Of a stretch of DNA of 64,000 bases, positions 28,804 through 38,497 are shown one piece after another; position 1 is the first letter of the stretch; every line of letters starts with the position of its first letter. Made by a program: the position numbers and the translations under genes. The notes beneath the pieces were generated by a model, which was not told the origin of the DNA, searched no databases, and worked only from the letters and a program-made list of their open reading frames with translations. The DNA is from Erpobdella octoculata (Eukaryota > Annelida > Clitellata > Hirudinida > Erpobdellidae). The DNA lies in contig OZ022241.1 of the NCBI GenBank assembly GCA_963978895.1, positions 12,775,856 to 12,839,855 on the forward strand. Reading direction: 5' to 3'.

Positions 28804-30780
28804 GCACACTGTGTGCCGTGGCAGATTCTGAGTGTCCCGGAGAGATTTCCAAATTTACTATTTTTCTAATATTAAATTACCTTAGTCACACTTAGCGTTT
28901 TAGTGTTAGCTTTAAACAAGGACTTAAAATCAATAAATATTAAGCATGATGCGGCGTCAGCAGACTTTGCACCCGTAAGGAAACAACTGCCAAATTAGCC
29001 TTAAGCGTCATAGGCTCTGGCCATTTAAATTAAAAGCAACGGCGTCTGCTTGCGCAGAAATACAATTGACCCAGAAGTGCTTCATTCGTTGTTAAGTTTA
29101 TTAAATTACATTGAACTTTAGCCTTAAAAGATTAAGTGGATACATTTTTGTTAAAATCTAAAAGAAATGATGGTGAAGGTGAATGTATAGACAATAATGG
29201 TCAAAAATTAAAAACAATTAAGCCATCCGGTTCTTGCATACGCAAATATAATGAAGATTATATCGGATTTGGTTTTATTGTGTCAGAAAGAGACAGTTCG
29301 CTTCCATATTGTCTGATTTGTTCAACAACACTTTCAAACGAGGCGTCTGTACCAATAAGCTCGAGCATCATTTGACGAAAAACTTTTCAGAACATAAAAA
29401 CTGGCCAAGAGAAAATTTTGAGAAGCTTCGATCAAACATACAAAAGCAATCGAAAAAGATGAAACTATTTTGTTCTATCCCAGAAAATGCCCAGATTGCA
29501 AGTAATAAGATTGCGAGACTTTTAGCAAAAAAGAAGAAACCGTATGCAGAAGACAAAAGCATTATTTTACCACCATGGCGATTGCCGTCGAGTCCATGAT
29601 CAGCCATGAAGCCGTCAAACAAGTCAAGCGTATTCCATTGTCATCTGATGCGATTTTTTTAGAATTCAAGATCTGTCACGAGACATCGATGATCAGCTCA
29701 AAGAGCATTTCATCAGTGCAACAGATAAAATTAACAAGTTGTGGACACTACAAATAGATGAAAGTACAGATATCAGCGGAAAAGCTCAATTGCTTGCATT
29801 TTTACGATTTGTAGATTGTGGATTTGACATAGATGGAAAAATCTCAAACCATTTTTCTTTTGTTGTGCATTTAAGGAAAAGATCACAGAGATTTTAAGAT
29901 GGTGAACCAAAATCTTGAATCGAGAGGACTGAGATGGGCCGACTGTATCAGCGTTTGCACTGATGATGCGCCTTAAATGCGAGGTCGAAACAAAAAGATT
30001 TGTGGCGGATGTTTTGGCTCGTAATTCACGTGTGAAAATTGTGCACTGCATGATTCATCGTGAAGTCTTTATATCAAAAATCTTACCAGAAAAACTTGCT
30101 AAGACTATGAAGAAAGTTATCAAAGTCGTTAATTACATCAAATCATGTCCACACCGTTCCAGAATTTTCTCTAATGTTTGCAAGGCAATGGATTCGGATC
30201 ACGCATGTCTTTTATATCATACCGAAGTTAGATGGCTGTCGAAAGAAAAAGTACTCGCTCGTATTTTGTTTCTGCGACTTGAAATCATTTCTTTTGTCGA
30301 CGCTGAGATTAGTTTTAAATTTATTAACGACGATATTTGGTGGCTTGAAGTGGCTTTCATCAGTGATCAGTGACTTATTCGATAAAGTGAACACATTAAA
30401 TTTGAGTCTGCAGGGTGCAAATGAAAACATTATAACCATCAGGGAGAAAACTCAAGGCATTCAAAGACAAGTTGCAGCTGTCGATGACGAGAACAAACAA
30501 TTCACAACTTGGCTGCTTTCCATGCGTACACAAAAAGAACAATAACGCCAGTAATTCAGAAGACGCTGAAAAATCTGTCTGCATCATTCACCAAATACTT
30601 TCCTTCGCTTGTAACAAAAGAGTATGAGTGGGTTATCAATCCATTTGTAAACTACGAAGGTACATGTATGACCATGGCAGAAAAAAAATCTTATCGATCT
30701 TAAGAACGATCTGGTTCACAAAGTATTGTTTGCCGAAAAAGAGTTGTCAGCTTTTTGTGTCTCAATCGTAGCAAATTGAA
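28804..30780 (+). pseudogene. ZBED5-like hAT transposase pseudogene
   Basis: Left-terminal sequence is followed by fragments that together resemble the ZBED5/FAM200/GTF2IRD2-type hAT proteins. At 29136 there is MDTFLLKSKR, then KYNEDYIGFGFIV and a BED-type segment LPYCLICSTTLSNEASVP. Further fragments are LEHHLTKNFSEH, KLWTLQIDESTDISGKAQL (catalytic Asp region) near 29740, and LRFVDCGFDIDGK. Later pieces lie at 29963-30373 and 30174-30545. There are several frameshifts and stops, so it cannot make a full protein. The left terminus was separated to 23335-23368 by the 5.4-kb insertion. No right terminus was found. Confidence 0.8.
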
Positions 30781-31024
30781 TTGAGTGAAAATAGTTAATT
30801 TTCACTTTCAAGGTTTGCAAACATTTAAGGTAGCAAGACCGGCGTTGAGGTTGAATTAAGAGATTTAAGAAGTAAGCCGTAATAAGCCAGGTTTTTTTTA
30901 CATTGAATAAGTTTTTACATATATGAATTCAAAAAATATCTTGTAATAATTGCAATAAATGAAAAACCGAAAACTCCAGAAATATAAAGGATTTGTTAAA
31001 AAAAGCTGTTTTTTACGATTTACT

Positions 31025-31310
31025 TTACTTGTTGTTTTTACAAACTTTTATTTAGGTTACAATCTCTGTTTGTGTGTGTGGCTTTCTCTGTACACAAATC
31101 TTGCAAGTAAAATTTAATCAGCTTTTTGACTAGCTAGGAAGCTGAAATTTTCAGCACATCTTTATATTGGATGACAATACATGATTCAATTGAAAAAAAG
31201 TAATTTGAACATCTTTCTTATAAATACACACAGACACAAATGGAGGGTATTTGAAATCAAAGTTTGTGTTAAAGACTCGTTTTTTCCTTTACTTATTTTA
31301 AGAAGAATCT
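31025..31310 (-). repeat. Interspersed ~260-bp repeat, copy 4
   Basis: Reverse-orientation copy: ACAAACTTTTATTTAGGTTA, a short GT tract, AGCTTTTTGACTAGCTAGGA, then TTTTTTCCTTTACTTATTTT at the far end. Confidence 0.85.
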
Positions 31311-31311
31311 A

Positions 31312-31545
31312 ACTTCCAAATTTTCTGTTTTTGAGAATTGCGTTGTTTTGAGAAAAAAGTTTATCTTCCTGTTTTATCTCTTCTATAGCAAAACTTAAAA
31401 ACACTTTCTTAGTCAACGCTTACGCTATAGAAGTAACATAAGCTCCAAATTTCAGGCTCCTAGGATGAGGCGTTTTAGATCAGCGTTTTAGATCAGCGTT
31501 GCTTATCAGTGAGTCAAGACAAGTTTCTTTATAAAATACTAGAGG
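31312..31545 (-). mobile_element. Helitron family B 5'-end relic
   Basis: Diverged match to the 5' portion of Helitron B, including GTAACATAAGCTCCAAATTT, TCCTAGGATGAGGCGTTT and GTCAAGACAAGTTTCTTTAT. Older than the other copies judging from divergence. Confidence 0.7.
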
Positions 31546-31548
31546 GAT

Positions 31549-31777
31549 TACCCGGCGTTCCCGTGGTTTTTTAGGTTTTTTTACCGTTTTTATTACTATT
31601 TTGCTCCTGTTTCCTTTCCCGTTTCCTTTCACGCTAAAGCTCGCTCTTCTGCTCCTTTTTGCTTTCTCTCCTTTTCCCGTTTGATCTCCTGCTTTAGGTC
31701 GCCTTCCCGTTCTCGCTCGTTTTCCCGTTCACAGTTATTTCCCCGTTGCCGTTTGCTTTCCCGTTCTTGCTCGTTCT
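31549..31777 (-). mobile_element. Helitron family A 3'-end relic
   Basis: CTAG, then AGGGATTACCCGGCGTTCCCGTGG, followed by minisatellite-like TTTCCCGTTCTCGCTCG units. Truncated by the adjacent hAT MITE fragment. Confidence 0.7.
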
Positions 31778-31780
31778 CCC

Positions 31781-31915
31781 AGGGGCGCAGCCAGAAATTT
31801 TTTTTCGAGGGGGGGGAAGAGGGGAAAAACTGATTACTAAGGAGTTTTACTGAGAAATTTACAACCCACAAAAGTCAAGGTTTAACGACAGTTCCAGCAA
31901 TAATTAGTGATATCA
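31781..31915 (-). mobile_element. hAT MITE fragment, same family as 4488-4876
   Basis: CAGGGGCGCAGCCAGAAATT and the following GATTACTAAGGAGTTTTA and CAGCAATAATTAGTGATAT match the right half of the 4488-4876 element in inverse. Confidence 0.75.
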
Positions 31916-31944
31916 AACCATAAGCCATTTTATTTAGAAAAGTA

Positions 31945-32055
31945 AATTACCGTATTTTTCTGCATATAACGCGCGCGTTATATGCGTTTTTACATACAGT
32001 TTTTTCCTTAAGCGCGTTATATGCGTGTGCGCGTTAAATGCGGTTTTACAAAGCT
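31945..32055. mobile_element. Possible pogo-like element end
   Basis: TACCGTATTTTTCTGCATAT followed by AACGCGCGCGTTATATGCG repeats, a motif style seen at ends of pogo/Tc-type elements. The CpG-rich GCGCGTTATATGCG palindrome occurs three times. No transposase follows. Confidence 0.45.
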
Positions 32056-32342
32056 CCTTCGATTTTCACCGAGCATATTCAAGTACGTTAAGAATGAGAA
32101 TTTTTTTAATTTATAGGCTAAGAACTTTAAATTTTGTATTATTTGGTTTTAGAGAGCTCATGGTAAAAAGCTCATTGATTCAATGCACGTGCAAAGCAAG
32201 CAGGTCAAACGAAGGGGGTCTGGAAATGTTGATAGTCCTAGTTCATATGCAAGCAAATACCGTTAGACGAAATGTCAGAAAACCATGTTGTGACTTATAA
32301 TACAAACCATTTTGTAAAGAATATGCTTAATCAAGCATATTA
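32056..32342. other. No gene recognised
   Basis: A short open frame at 32025-32300 has no recognisable domain. Confidence 0.4.
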
Positions 32343-32815
32343 GAGTTGGAACCATCAGAGAGGAAAGACAGTGATCCTCGGACATCGAAGACGAGACTAG
32401 TCATCTACCGATATCCCGCTGTGTCACACCCATACTTTAAGGTTCGCTGGCTGCCATTAACACATTGTAAGATGGCTGAAAAACTGTTCGTAGTTGAAGT
32501 CAATCGTATGAATGAAACAAACACTTTTCCAGAAACAGAGCTTGTGACAGCATCAACTGGCGATTTCTATGGTTTTATGAACCAGGTTCAGAAAGTAATG
32601 ATTCAACTCAAAAAGACATTTTGGTGATGTTTCTTAATAAATACTTGGTTTTATGCTGATCAATAAAAATTTTCAAGGTACTTGAATACTTGTACTTAAG
32701 TACAATTTGAAAAACTGTACTTGTACTTAAGCACAAGTAAAATAATGTACTTGTACTTAAAGTACATCTAACACAGAGTACTTATACTTAAGTAGTACTT
32801 AAGTATAAGTACCCT
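32343..32815 (+). pseudogene. hAT element fragment with transposase remnant
   Basis: The frame at 32346-32627 contains YPAVSHPYFKVRWLP, similar to the hAT motif A-x-L-H-P-x-F-K-L-R-W, and little else. It is followed by a terminus-like region of GTACTTGTACTTAAGTACA repeats resembling the 62068-63024 element. Confidence 0.65.
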
Positions 32816-32977
32816 GTATATACTAGAGTTAGCCCGTCAAAAATTACGGAATTTTTAAAATTTTATTATATGTTAATTTCTGATTGCAGTATCACCTTTT
32901 CTGATCTTTGAGACTGTCATTGTACACTTGCGTAATAACTTTTATTACACGCCTGCGCTCACTAACTGCTGCCGCCG
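32816..32977 (-). repeat. Short repeat related to the 37906-38176 MITE
   Basis: AAATTTTATTATATG, TGATTGCAGTATCACCTTTT and TAATAACTTTTATTACACGC share words with the inverse of 38030-38175 (for example CGTGTAATAAAAATTATTA). Diverged copy. Confidence 0.5.
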
Positions 32978-33042
32978 AGTTATGTATGTACGTATGTACG
33001 TATGTACGTATGTACGTATGTACGTATGTACGTATGTACGTA
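32978..33042. repeat. (GTATGTAC)n microsatellite
   Basis: Octanucleotide variant of the (GTAT)n arrays. Interrupted at 33042 by Helitron B; array sequence resumes at 34798. Confidence 0.9.
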
Positions 33043-34797
33043 CTAGCAGTGCCCGTAGCGGCTTCGCTCGCATGAAATTAGAGAGTTTGAACAGTGCATC
33101 CATAGTAGAGATCAATTGTTTAGGTCTCGGCTAGGCCCGTCGACAACTTAGCCCAGCCCGTTTTAAAAACCCAAACTCCTGGCCCGGCACAGCCCGTCTG
33201 AATTAGACCCGGCCCCTTTTTACAGGCCTAGAAGTTCTATATACTTGATGAAAAACTTCGGCCCGTCCCACCTTGACTTCAGGTTTAGCCCGGCCCAAAT
33301 AAAACCCTAAAATCACTAAAACATCTATATACTTGGTGAAAAATCTCGGCCCGTCCCACCTTGATTTAAGGTTTGGCCTGGCCCGTGTGAAGACTCTAAA
33401 ATAAAGGCTTGACCCGGCCGGTGATAAACTGGACTTAGCTACTTTTAACCGGCACAAAACTTCAAAATACTAATTTTTACATTTGCAGCACTTACAGTTT
33501 TTGAGTAGCAGTTATTTTGAAATCAAATAACCCTTATTTCCACCCCACATTTGAGGTCCTGGAAACCAAATTTTTAAAAAATGTTGAAACACTTATATCA
33601 TTATTTTTTGAGTATATACTAAATACTAATTTTGACATCTGTAGCATTCACAGTTTTTGAGTAGCAGTTACTTTAAAAACCAAAGAAACCTTTTTTCCAC
33701 CCCACATTTGAGGTCCTGAAAACCAAAATTTCAAAAAATGGTGAAACACGTATATCATTATTTTTAGAGTAGAAACTAAATACTAATTTTTACTTTTGTA
33801 GCATTCACTGTTTTTGAGTAGCAGCAACTTTAAAAACCAAGTAATCCTATTGTCCACCCCACATTTAAGGTCCTATAACCAAATTTGTAAAAAAAATGGT
33901 GAAACACGTATATCTTTATTTTTAGAATAGAAACTAAATACTAATTTTTACATCTGTGGTATTTACAGTTTTTGAGTAGCAGTTACTTTAAAAAACAAAT
34001 AACCCTATTTTCCACCCCACATTTGAAGTCCTGGAAACCAAATTTTCAAAAAATGCTAAAACACGTATTTCATTATTTTTGAAGTAGAAACTAAATACTA
34101 ATTTTTACTCCTGTACATTAACAGTTTTTGAGTAGAAAGTACTTTAAAAACCAAATAACCCAATTTTCCAACCCACATTTGAGGTCCGGGAAACCAAATT
34201 TGTGAAAAATGGTGAAACACGTATATCTTTATTTTTAGAAAAGAAACTAAATCATAATTTTTACATCTGTGGTATTTACTGTTTTTGAGTAGCAGTTACT
34301 ATAAAAGACAAATAGCCCTATTTTCCACCCAACATTTGAAGTCCTGGAAACCAAATTTTCAAAAAATGCTAAAACACGTATTTCATTATTTTTGGAGTAG
34401 AAACTAAATACTAATTTTTACTCCTGTAGCATTAACAGTTTTTGAGTAGAAGCTTCTTTAAAAACCAAATAACCCAATTTTCCAACCCACATTTGAGGTC
34501 CGGGAAACCAAATTTTCAAAAAATGGTGAAACATGTATCTTTTTATTTTTCAAAAAGAATCTATATACCAAATTTCAGAAACAATTTTTAGAAAAAATGT
34601 TTAGAAAAAAGTTTGTTTTCCAGTTTTTTCCCCTCAGGAGCAAAATTTTCAAAAATCCTTTCTTAGCGGATGTTTACGCTATAAAAGTAATATAAGTTCC
34701 AAATTTCACGTTCCTAGGATGCCTCATCGGAGCTCGGCGCTGATTATCAGTCAGTCATCTGTCAGTCAGTCAGGACATGTTCTTTTATATATATAGA
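33043..34797 (-). mobile_element. Helitron family B, complete non-autonomous copy
   Basis: CTAG at 33043-33046 (3' end) and GA at 34796-34797 (complement of 5' TC) with host A and T outside. The interior has six or seven diverged ~140-bp tandem units (CAGTTTTTGAGTAGCAGTTA, CCACCCCACATTTGAGGTCC, AATGGTGAAACACGTATAT). No gene. It is flanked on both sides by the microsatellite it entered. Confidence 0.88.
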
Positions 34798-35195
34798 TGT
34801 ACGAATGTACGTATGTATGTATGTATGTATGTATGTATGTATGTATGTATGTATGTATGTATGTATGTATGTATGTATGTATGTATGTATGTATGTATGT
34901 ATGTATGTATGTATGTATGTATGTATGTATGTATGTATGTATGTATGTATGTATGTATGTATGTATGTATGTATGTATGTATGTATGTATGTATGTATGT
35001 ATGTATGTATGTATGTATGTATGTAGAATCGGATCTAGGAGGGGGGAAACTGAGAGCGAAAAAATAAGCGGGAAAGCGACAGGGAACGGATAACGACCGG
35101 GAGCGGTAGCGCCAGCGGGAAGGAAACGGGAGCGAAAAAGAAACGCATTAGGTAAACCTCTAAAAACCCCGGGCAACGCCGGGTGCCCCCGCTAG
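34798..35195 (+). mobile_element. Helitron family A 3' part with long (GTAT)n
   Basis: A (GTAT)n array to 35023, then AATCGGATCTAGGAGGGGGG, the GGGAAAGCGAC-type minisatellite, a CCCGGGCAACGCCGGG hairpin and CTAG at 35195 before host T. Nearly the same arrangement as 37426-37905. Confidence 0.8.
34813..35023. repeat. (GTAT)n microsatellite
   Basis: About 210 bp of nearly perfect tetranucleotide. Frames across it are artefacts. Confidence 0.97.
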
Positions 35196-35274
35196 TATAT
35201 ATATATAAGTACTCATTCAAAGTATGTATATGTGTGTATGTATGTATGAATGTATGTATGTATGTGTGTGTGTT

Positions 35275-37426
35275 TTAACTCTTTGCGAGCTTTCGTCGCC
35301 GAAGGTCTTCAGAAGAAGAACCTCTCATTTTTAGCGTTTCGGCCCTTAAAAAACTTCTTGACGCTTTTACGAGAGAGGTGGGCCCACGTCCGTTGATCAG
35401 GCGGACGCCCTTCGGCGAGAAAAATTTCCAAATTCCTAACTTGAAACACGAAAATTCAAAGTTCAGCAGAAAACTGTTCGAAACAAAACTTGAAATCGCC
35501 GGAACGATTATCGCCCAATGTAAACAAGGCTAAACCATTTCGTGTGCATCTTGTAGCGCTTTCTTTTTTCTATTAGCGAAAATCCAAAAAGATGCCGCTT
35601 CAGCTGTCTGGGAGATCTCCTTGATGGCTCGCGTTTATTCTCGGTTTGAAAAACCGAGAGCTTTCAGCAGTTTTAACATTGAGCTGCTAACCAACCCTCG
35701 AACGCCAACCTCGACTGCAAAAATTTCAGTCCTGAACCCTTTGGCATTCAAATCACATGCTAAATCCCTATATCTCTCCTCTTTGAAAATATTGCTAGAT
35801 TCCATGTTACTTTCCCATGGCACAGAGAGTTCAATCAGGAGCATTGTCTTGGCCAAGTCAGAATATACAATTATATCCGGCTTTAAGCCGCTAGATCTCA
35901 CGGCTTCTGGAAATTTTCTTTCGCCATCCAAATCAGCCGAAACCGACCAATCGTCGGCAGCACCCATCACACATTCAAAGTCTCTTGTAGATCTGAACCT
36001 GTGGAACTTCAGATTGCCTTCTCTCAAAAAGTAGATTTTCCTTTTCTGCTGTATTCCTCTTGTCTTTGCTTTCTTACACGCTTCTTTGACGAAGTAAAGC
36101 AATTTTCGGAGTACTTGGTTATGGCGCCAAGTGTACCTCCCGTGTGAAAGTGAAAACGAACAACAGGAAAGAACGTGAACGAGAGTCTCCGATTGCCCAC
36201 ATAACATGCACGAATCATCGTCTTTCAACTTCCATCTTCGAAGATTGCTGGATGACGGCAGTTGATCATAAACAGATCTAATCAAAAAAGACAAACGTAG
36301 TGGTGTGTATTGCCAAATGTCTTTCCAAGAAAGTGAACGCTGAACAGCATTTTCCCATGTCGTCCAGTCTCCTTGTTGAGATAGCTGAACAAACTTAATC
36401 ATTCTCTGGGACTCGATAGCTTTCTTTCTTTCCTGAATGACCAGACTTGTTCGTTCACTGGTGCTGGCTTTTGACCACCAAATTCGATGGGTTGACCCGA
36501 GACCCCGCTTGTCCTGTTGAACTGCCCCAACTCTTTCTGTCCAACGTAAAGAGGCTTCAGCTTCTGCGATTTCCTTTCTGGCTACCCATTTCTTTCCGGA
36601 CTTTACAAGAGGTCCCATCTCCACAATTCTTTGATCCGAAGAGTTATCCAGCATTAGTTGCATACGGATCTTGTTTATCTTAAACTCCTCAACCAAAGAT
36701 TTCAGTGGCAACCTCAGTTTGGCAGTCTTGCTGTACAAAGCTACCGAAGTAAATCCCGGAGGCAGACCCAACCATTTCCTTGTAAATTTATTCATCCTCC
36801 TTTCTAGCTTTTCTACCAATGGTAAGCTCATCTCATACATTGATAGAGGCCAAAGCAATCTCGGTAATAGAACAAACTGAAGCAACCACAATTTGAACAT
36901 GCTCTGGAGTGGGGCCGCATCAATTTTCTTCATATCTTCAAATGCCGATCGAAGAACCTCAGAACACCGTCCAGTGTCGTTAAGCGAATCGTCATACCAC
37001 CTTCCCAGGCTCTTAACCGGTTCTTCTCTCAATGTTGGGATCCTGTTGCCAGCAACTGAAAACATCACATTGTCGTCGATCTTGCCTCGTCGCAGAGATA
37101 AGCTTCTTGACTTGGTTGCTTTGAAACTCATGCCGCACCATGATAGCAGCCCGCTGAATGCATCAAGAGCTCGTCGCATTGAGATACATTTGTTTAAAAC
37201 CAAAGTTGTATCATCCATGAAGGCCTTCACCGATGGCATCAAGATACCTTTGCCAACGTAAGCTTCTTCCACGCGAGAACTCACTGCATTCAGAAGCAGC
37301 TGCATCGCTAATACGAAGAGAATGGGTGAAATTGAGCAGCCCATTGCTATTCCAACTTCTAACTGGAACCACTCTGTTGAACAAGAGGACGTAGACAACC
37401 TCAATTTGAAACTTCTGAAATACTGT
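35275..37426 (-). pseudogene. Restriction-like-endonuclease LINE, 3' two thirds
   Basis: The frame 35635-37404 (589 aa) continues open to the microsatellite at 37426. RT motifs: GIAMGCSISPILFVLAM at about 19-35, AFMDDTTLV with catalytic Asp64-Asp65, then a CGMSFKATKSRSLSLRRGK thumb-side region. A zinc-knuckle-like CMLCGQSETLVHVLSC follows. The C-terminus has KPDIIVYSD and LLIELSVPWE, matching the PD-(D/E)xK-type endonuclease of R2/NeSL/Utopia-like LINEs. The 3' region 35275-35634 is non-coding. The first RT motifs and N-terminus are lost at the (GTAT)n boundary. The frame itself has no stop, which suggests a recent insertion. Confidence 0.85.
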
Positions 37427-37905
37427 GTATGTATGTATGTATGTATGTATGTATGTATGTATGTATGTATGTATGTATGTATGTATGTATGTATGTATGT
37501 ATGTATGTATGTATGTATGTATGTATGTATGTATGTATGTATGTATGTATGTATGTATGTATGTATGTATGTATGTATGTATGTATGTATGTATGTATGT
37601 ATGTATGTATGTATGTATGTATGTATGTATGTATGTATGTATGTATGTATGTATGTATGTATGTATGTATGTATGTATGTATGTATGTATGTATGTATGT
37701 ATGTATGTATGTATGTATGTATGTATGTATGTATGTATGTATGTATGTAGAATCGGATCTATGGGGGGGAACTGAGAGGGAAAAAATGAGCGGGAAAGCG
37801 ACAGGGAGCGGATAACGACCGGGAGCGGGAAGGAAACGGGAGCGAAAAAAAGACGCATTAGGTAAACCTCTAAAAACCCCGGGCAACGCCGGGTGCCCCC
37901 GCTAG
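37426..37905 (+). mobile_element. Helitron family A 3' part with long (GTAT)n
   Basis: The (GTAT)n array spans 37426-37747, followed by AATCGGATCTATGGGGGGGA, minisatellite units, the CCCGGGCAACGCCGGG hairpin and CTAG at 37905. It closely resembles 34798-35195, so one probably derives from the other by duplication, with the LINE lying between. Confidence 0.8.
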
Positions 37906-38176
37906 TTATATAATATTTTTCGATTGCAGCGCATATATATAATGACGGGCTATTTTTTACTATAATCTATTATATAGTAGCCCACGTCACTCACTCACTC
38001 ACTCACTCACTGATTCTGTCACGCTTACGTAATTAGTCGTATAGATGATATCAATGTGCACGTAAGAATTTATGGCGCGCAGGCGTGTAATAAAAATTAT
38101 TATGCAATTGTACCTATTTCAGTCTCAGTCCTAGAGATCAAAAGAAGTGGCGCTGCAATCGAAAAATATTATATAA
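37906..38176. mobile_element. Palindromic MITE with ~27-bp terminal inverted repeats
   Basis: The left arm 37906-37932 (ATAATATTTTTCGATTGCAG) matches the inverse of 38150-38176. The interior has a (CACT)n tract and no coding. It directly abuts the CTAG of the Helitron. The superfamily is not clear. Confidence 0.8.
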
Positions 38177-38206
38177 CTATATATATATATGTATATATAT
38201 ATATAT

Positions 38207-38238
<32 letters not shown>

Positions 38239-38241
38239 AAT

Positions 38242-38291
<50 letters not shown>

Positions 38292-38301
38292 TATATAAAT
38301 A

Positions 38302-38370
<69 letters not shown>
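38177..38370. repeat. AT-rich microsatellite, (TA)n with interruptions
   Basis: About 190 bp of TA dinucleotides broken by C or extra A. It ends 128 bp before the leucine-rich-repeat gene start. Confidence 0.95.
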
Positions 38371-38497
38371 TTTTCCTATCTTAGTTCTTACCAATGAATG
38401 AAGACTAAACCGATTTTTCTAATTGTTTTCGCAACGCGTTCTGAGAATTATTTCCGGTTTAACCATATCATTAAAACGTTGCAAAAAAACAACAAAA

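Noticed and set aside
34766..35176. Several open frames of MYVC or HTYI repeats here and at 37211-37886
   Set aside because: They are translations of (GTAT)n microsatellite arrays on both strands.
35621..36034. Plus-strand 137-codon frame
   Set aside because: Lies antisense within the restriction-like-endonuclease LINE frame, whose protein motifs are clear on the minus strand.
38423..38497. Upstream 25-codon extension of the leucine-rich-repeat frame
   Set aside because: It begins at a TTG codon, has no ATG, and a good ATG context lies at 38498.
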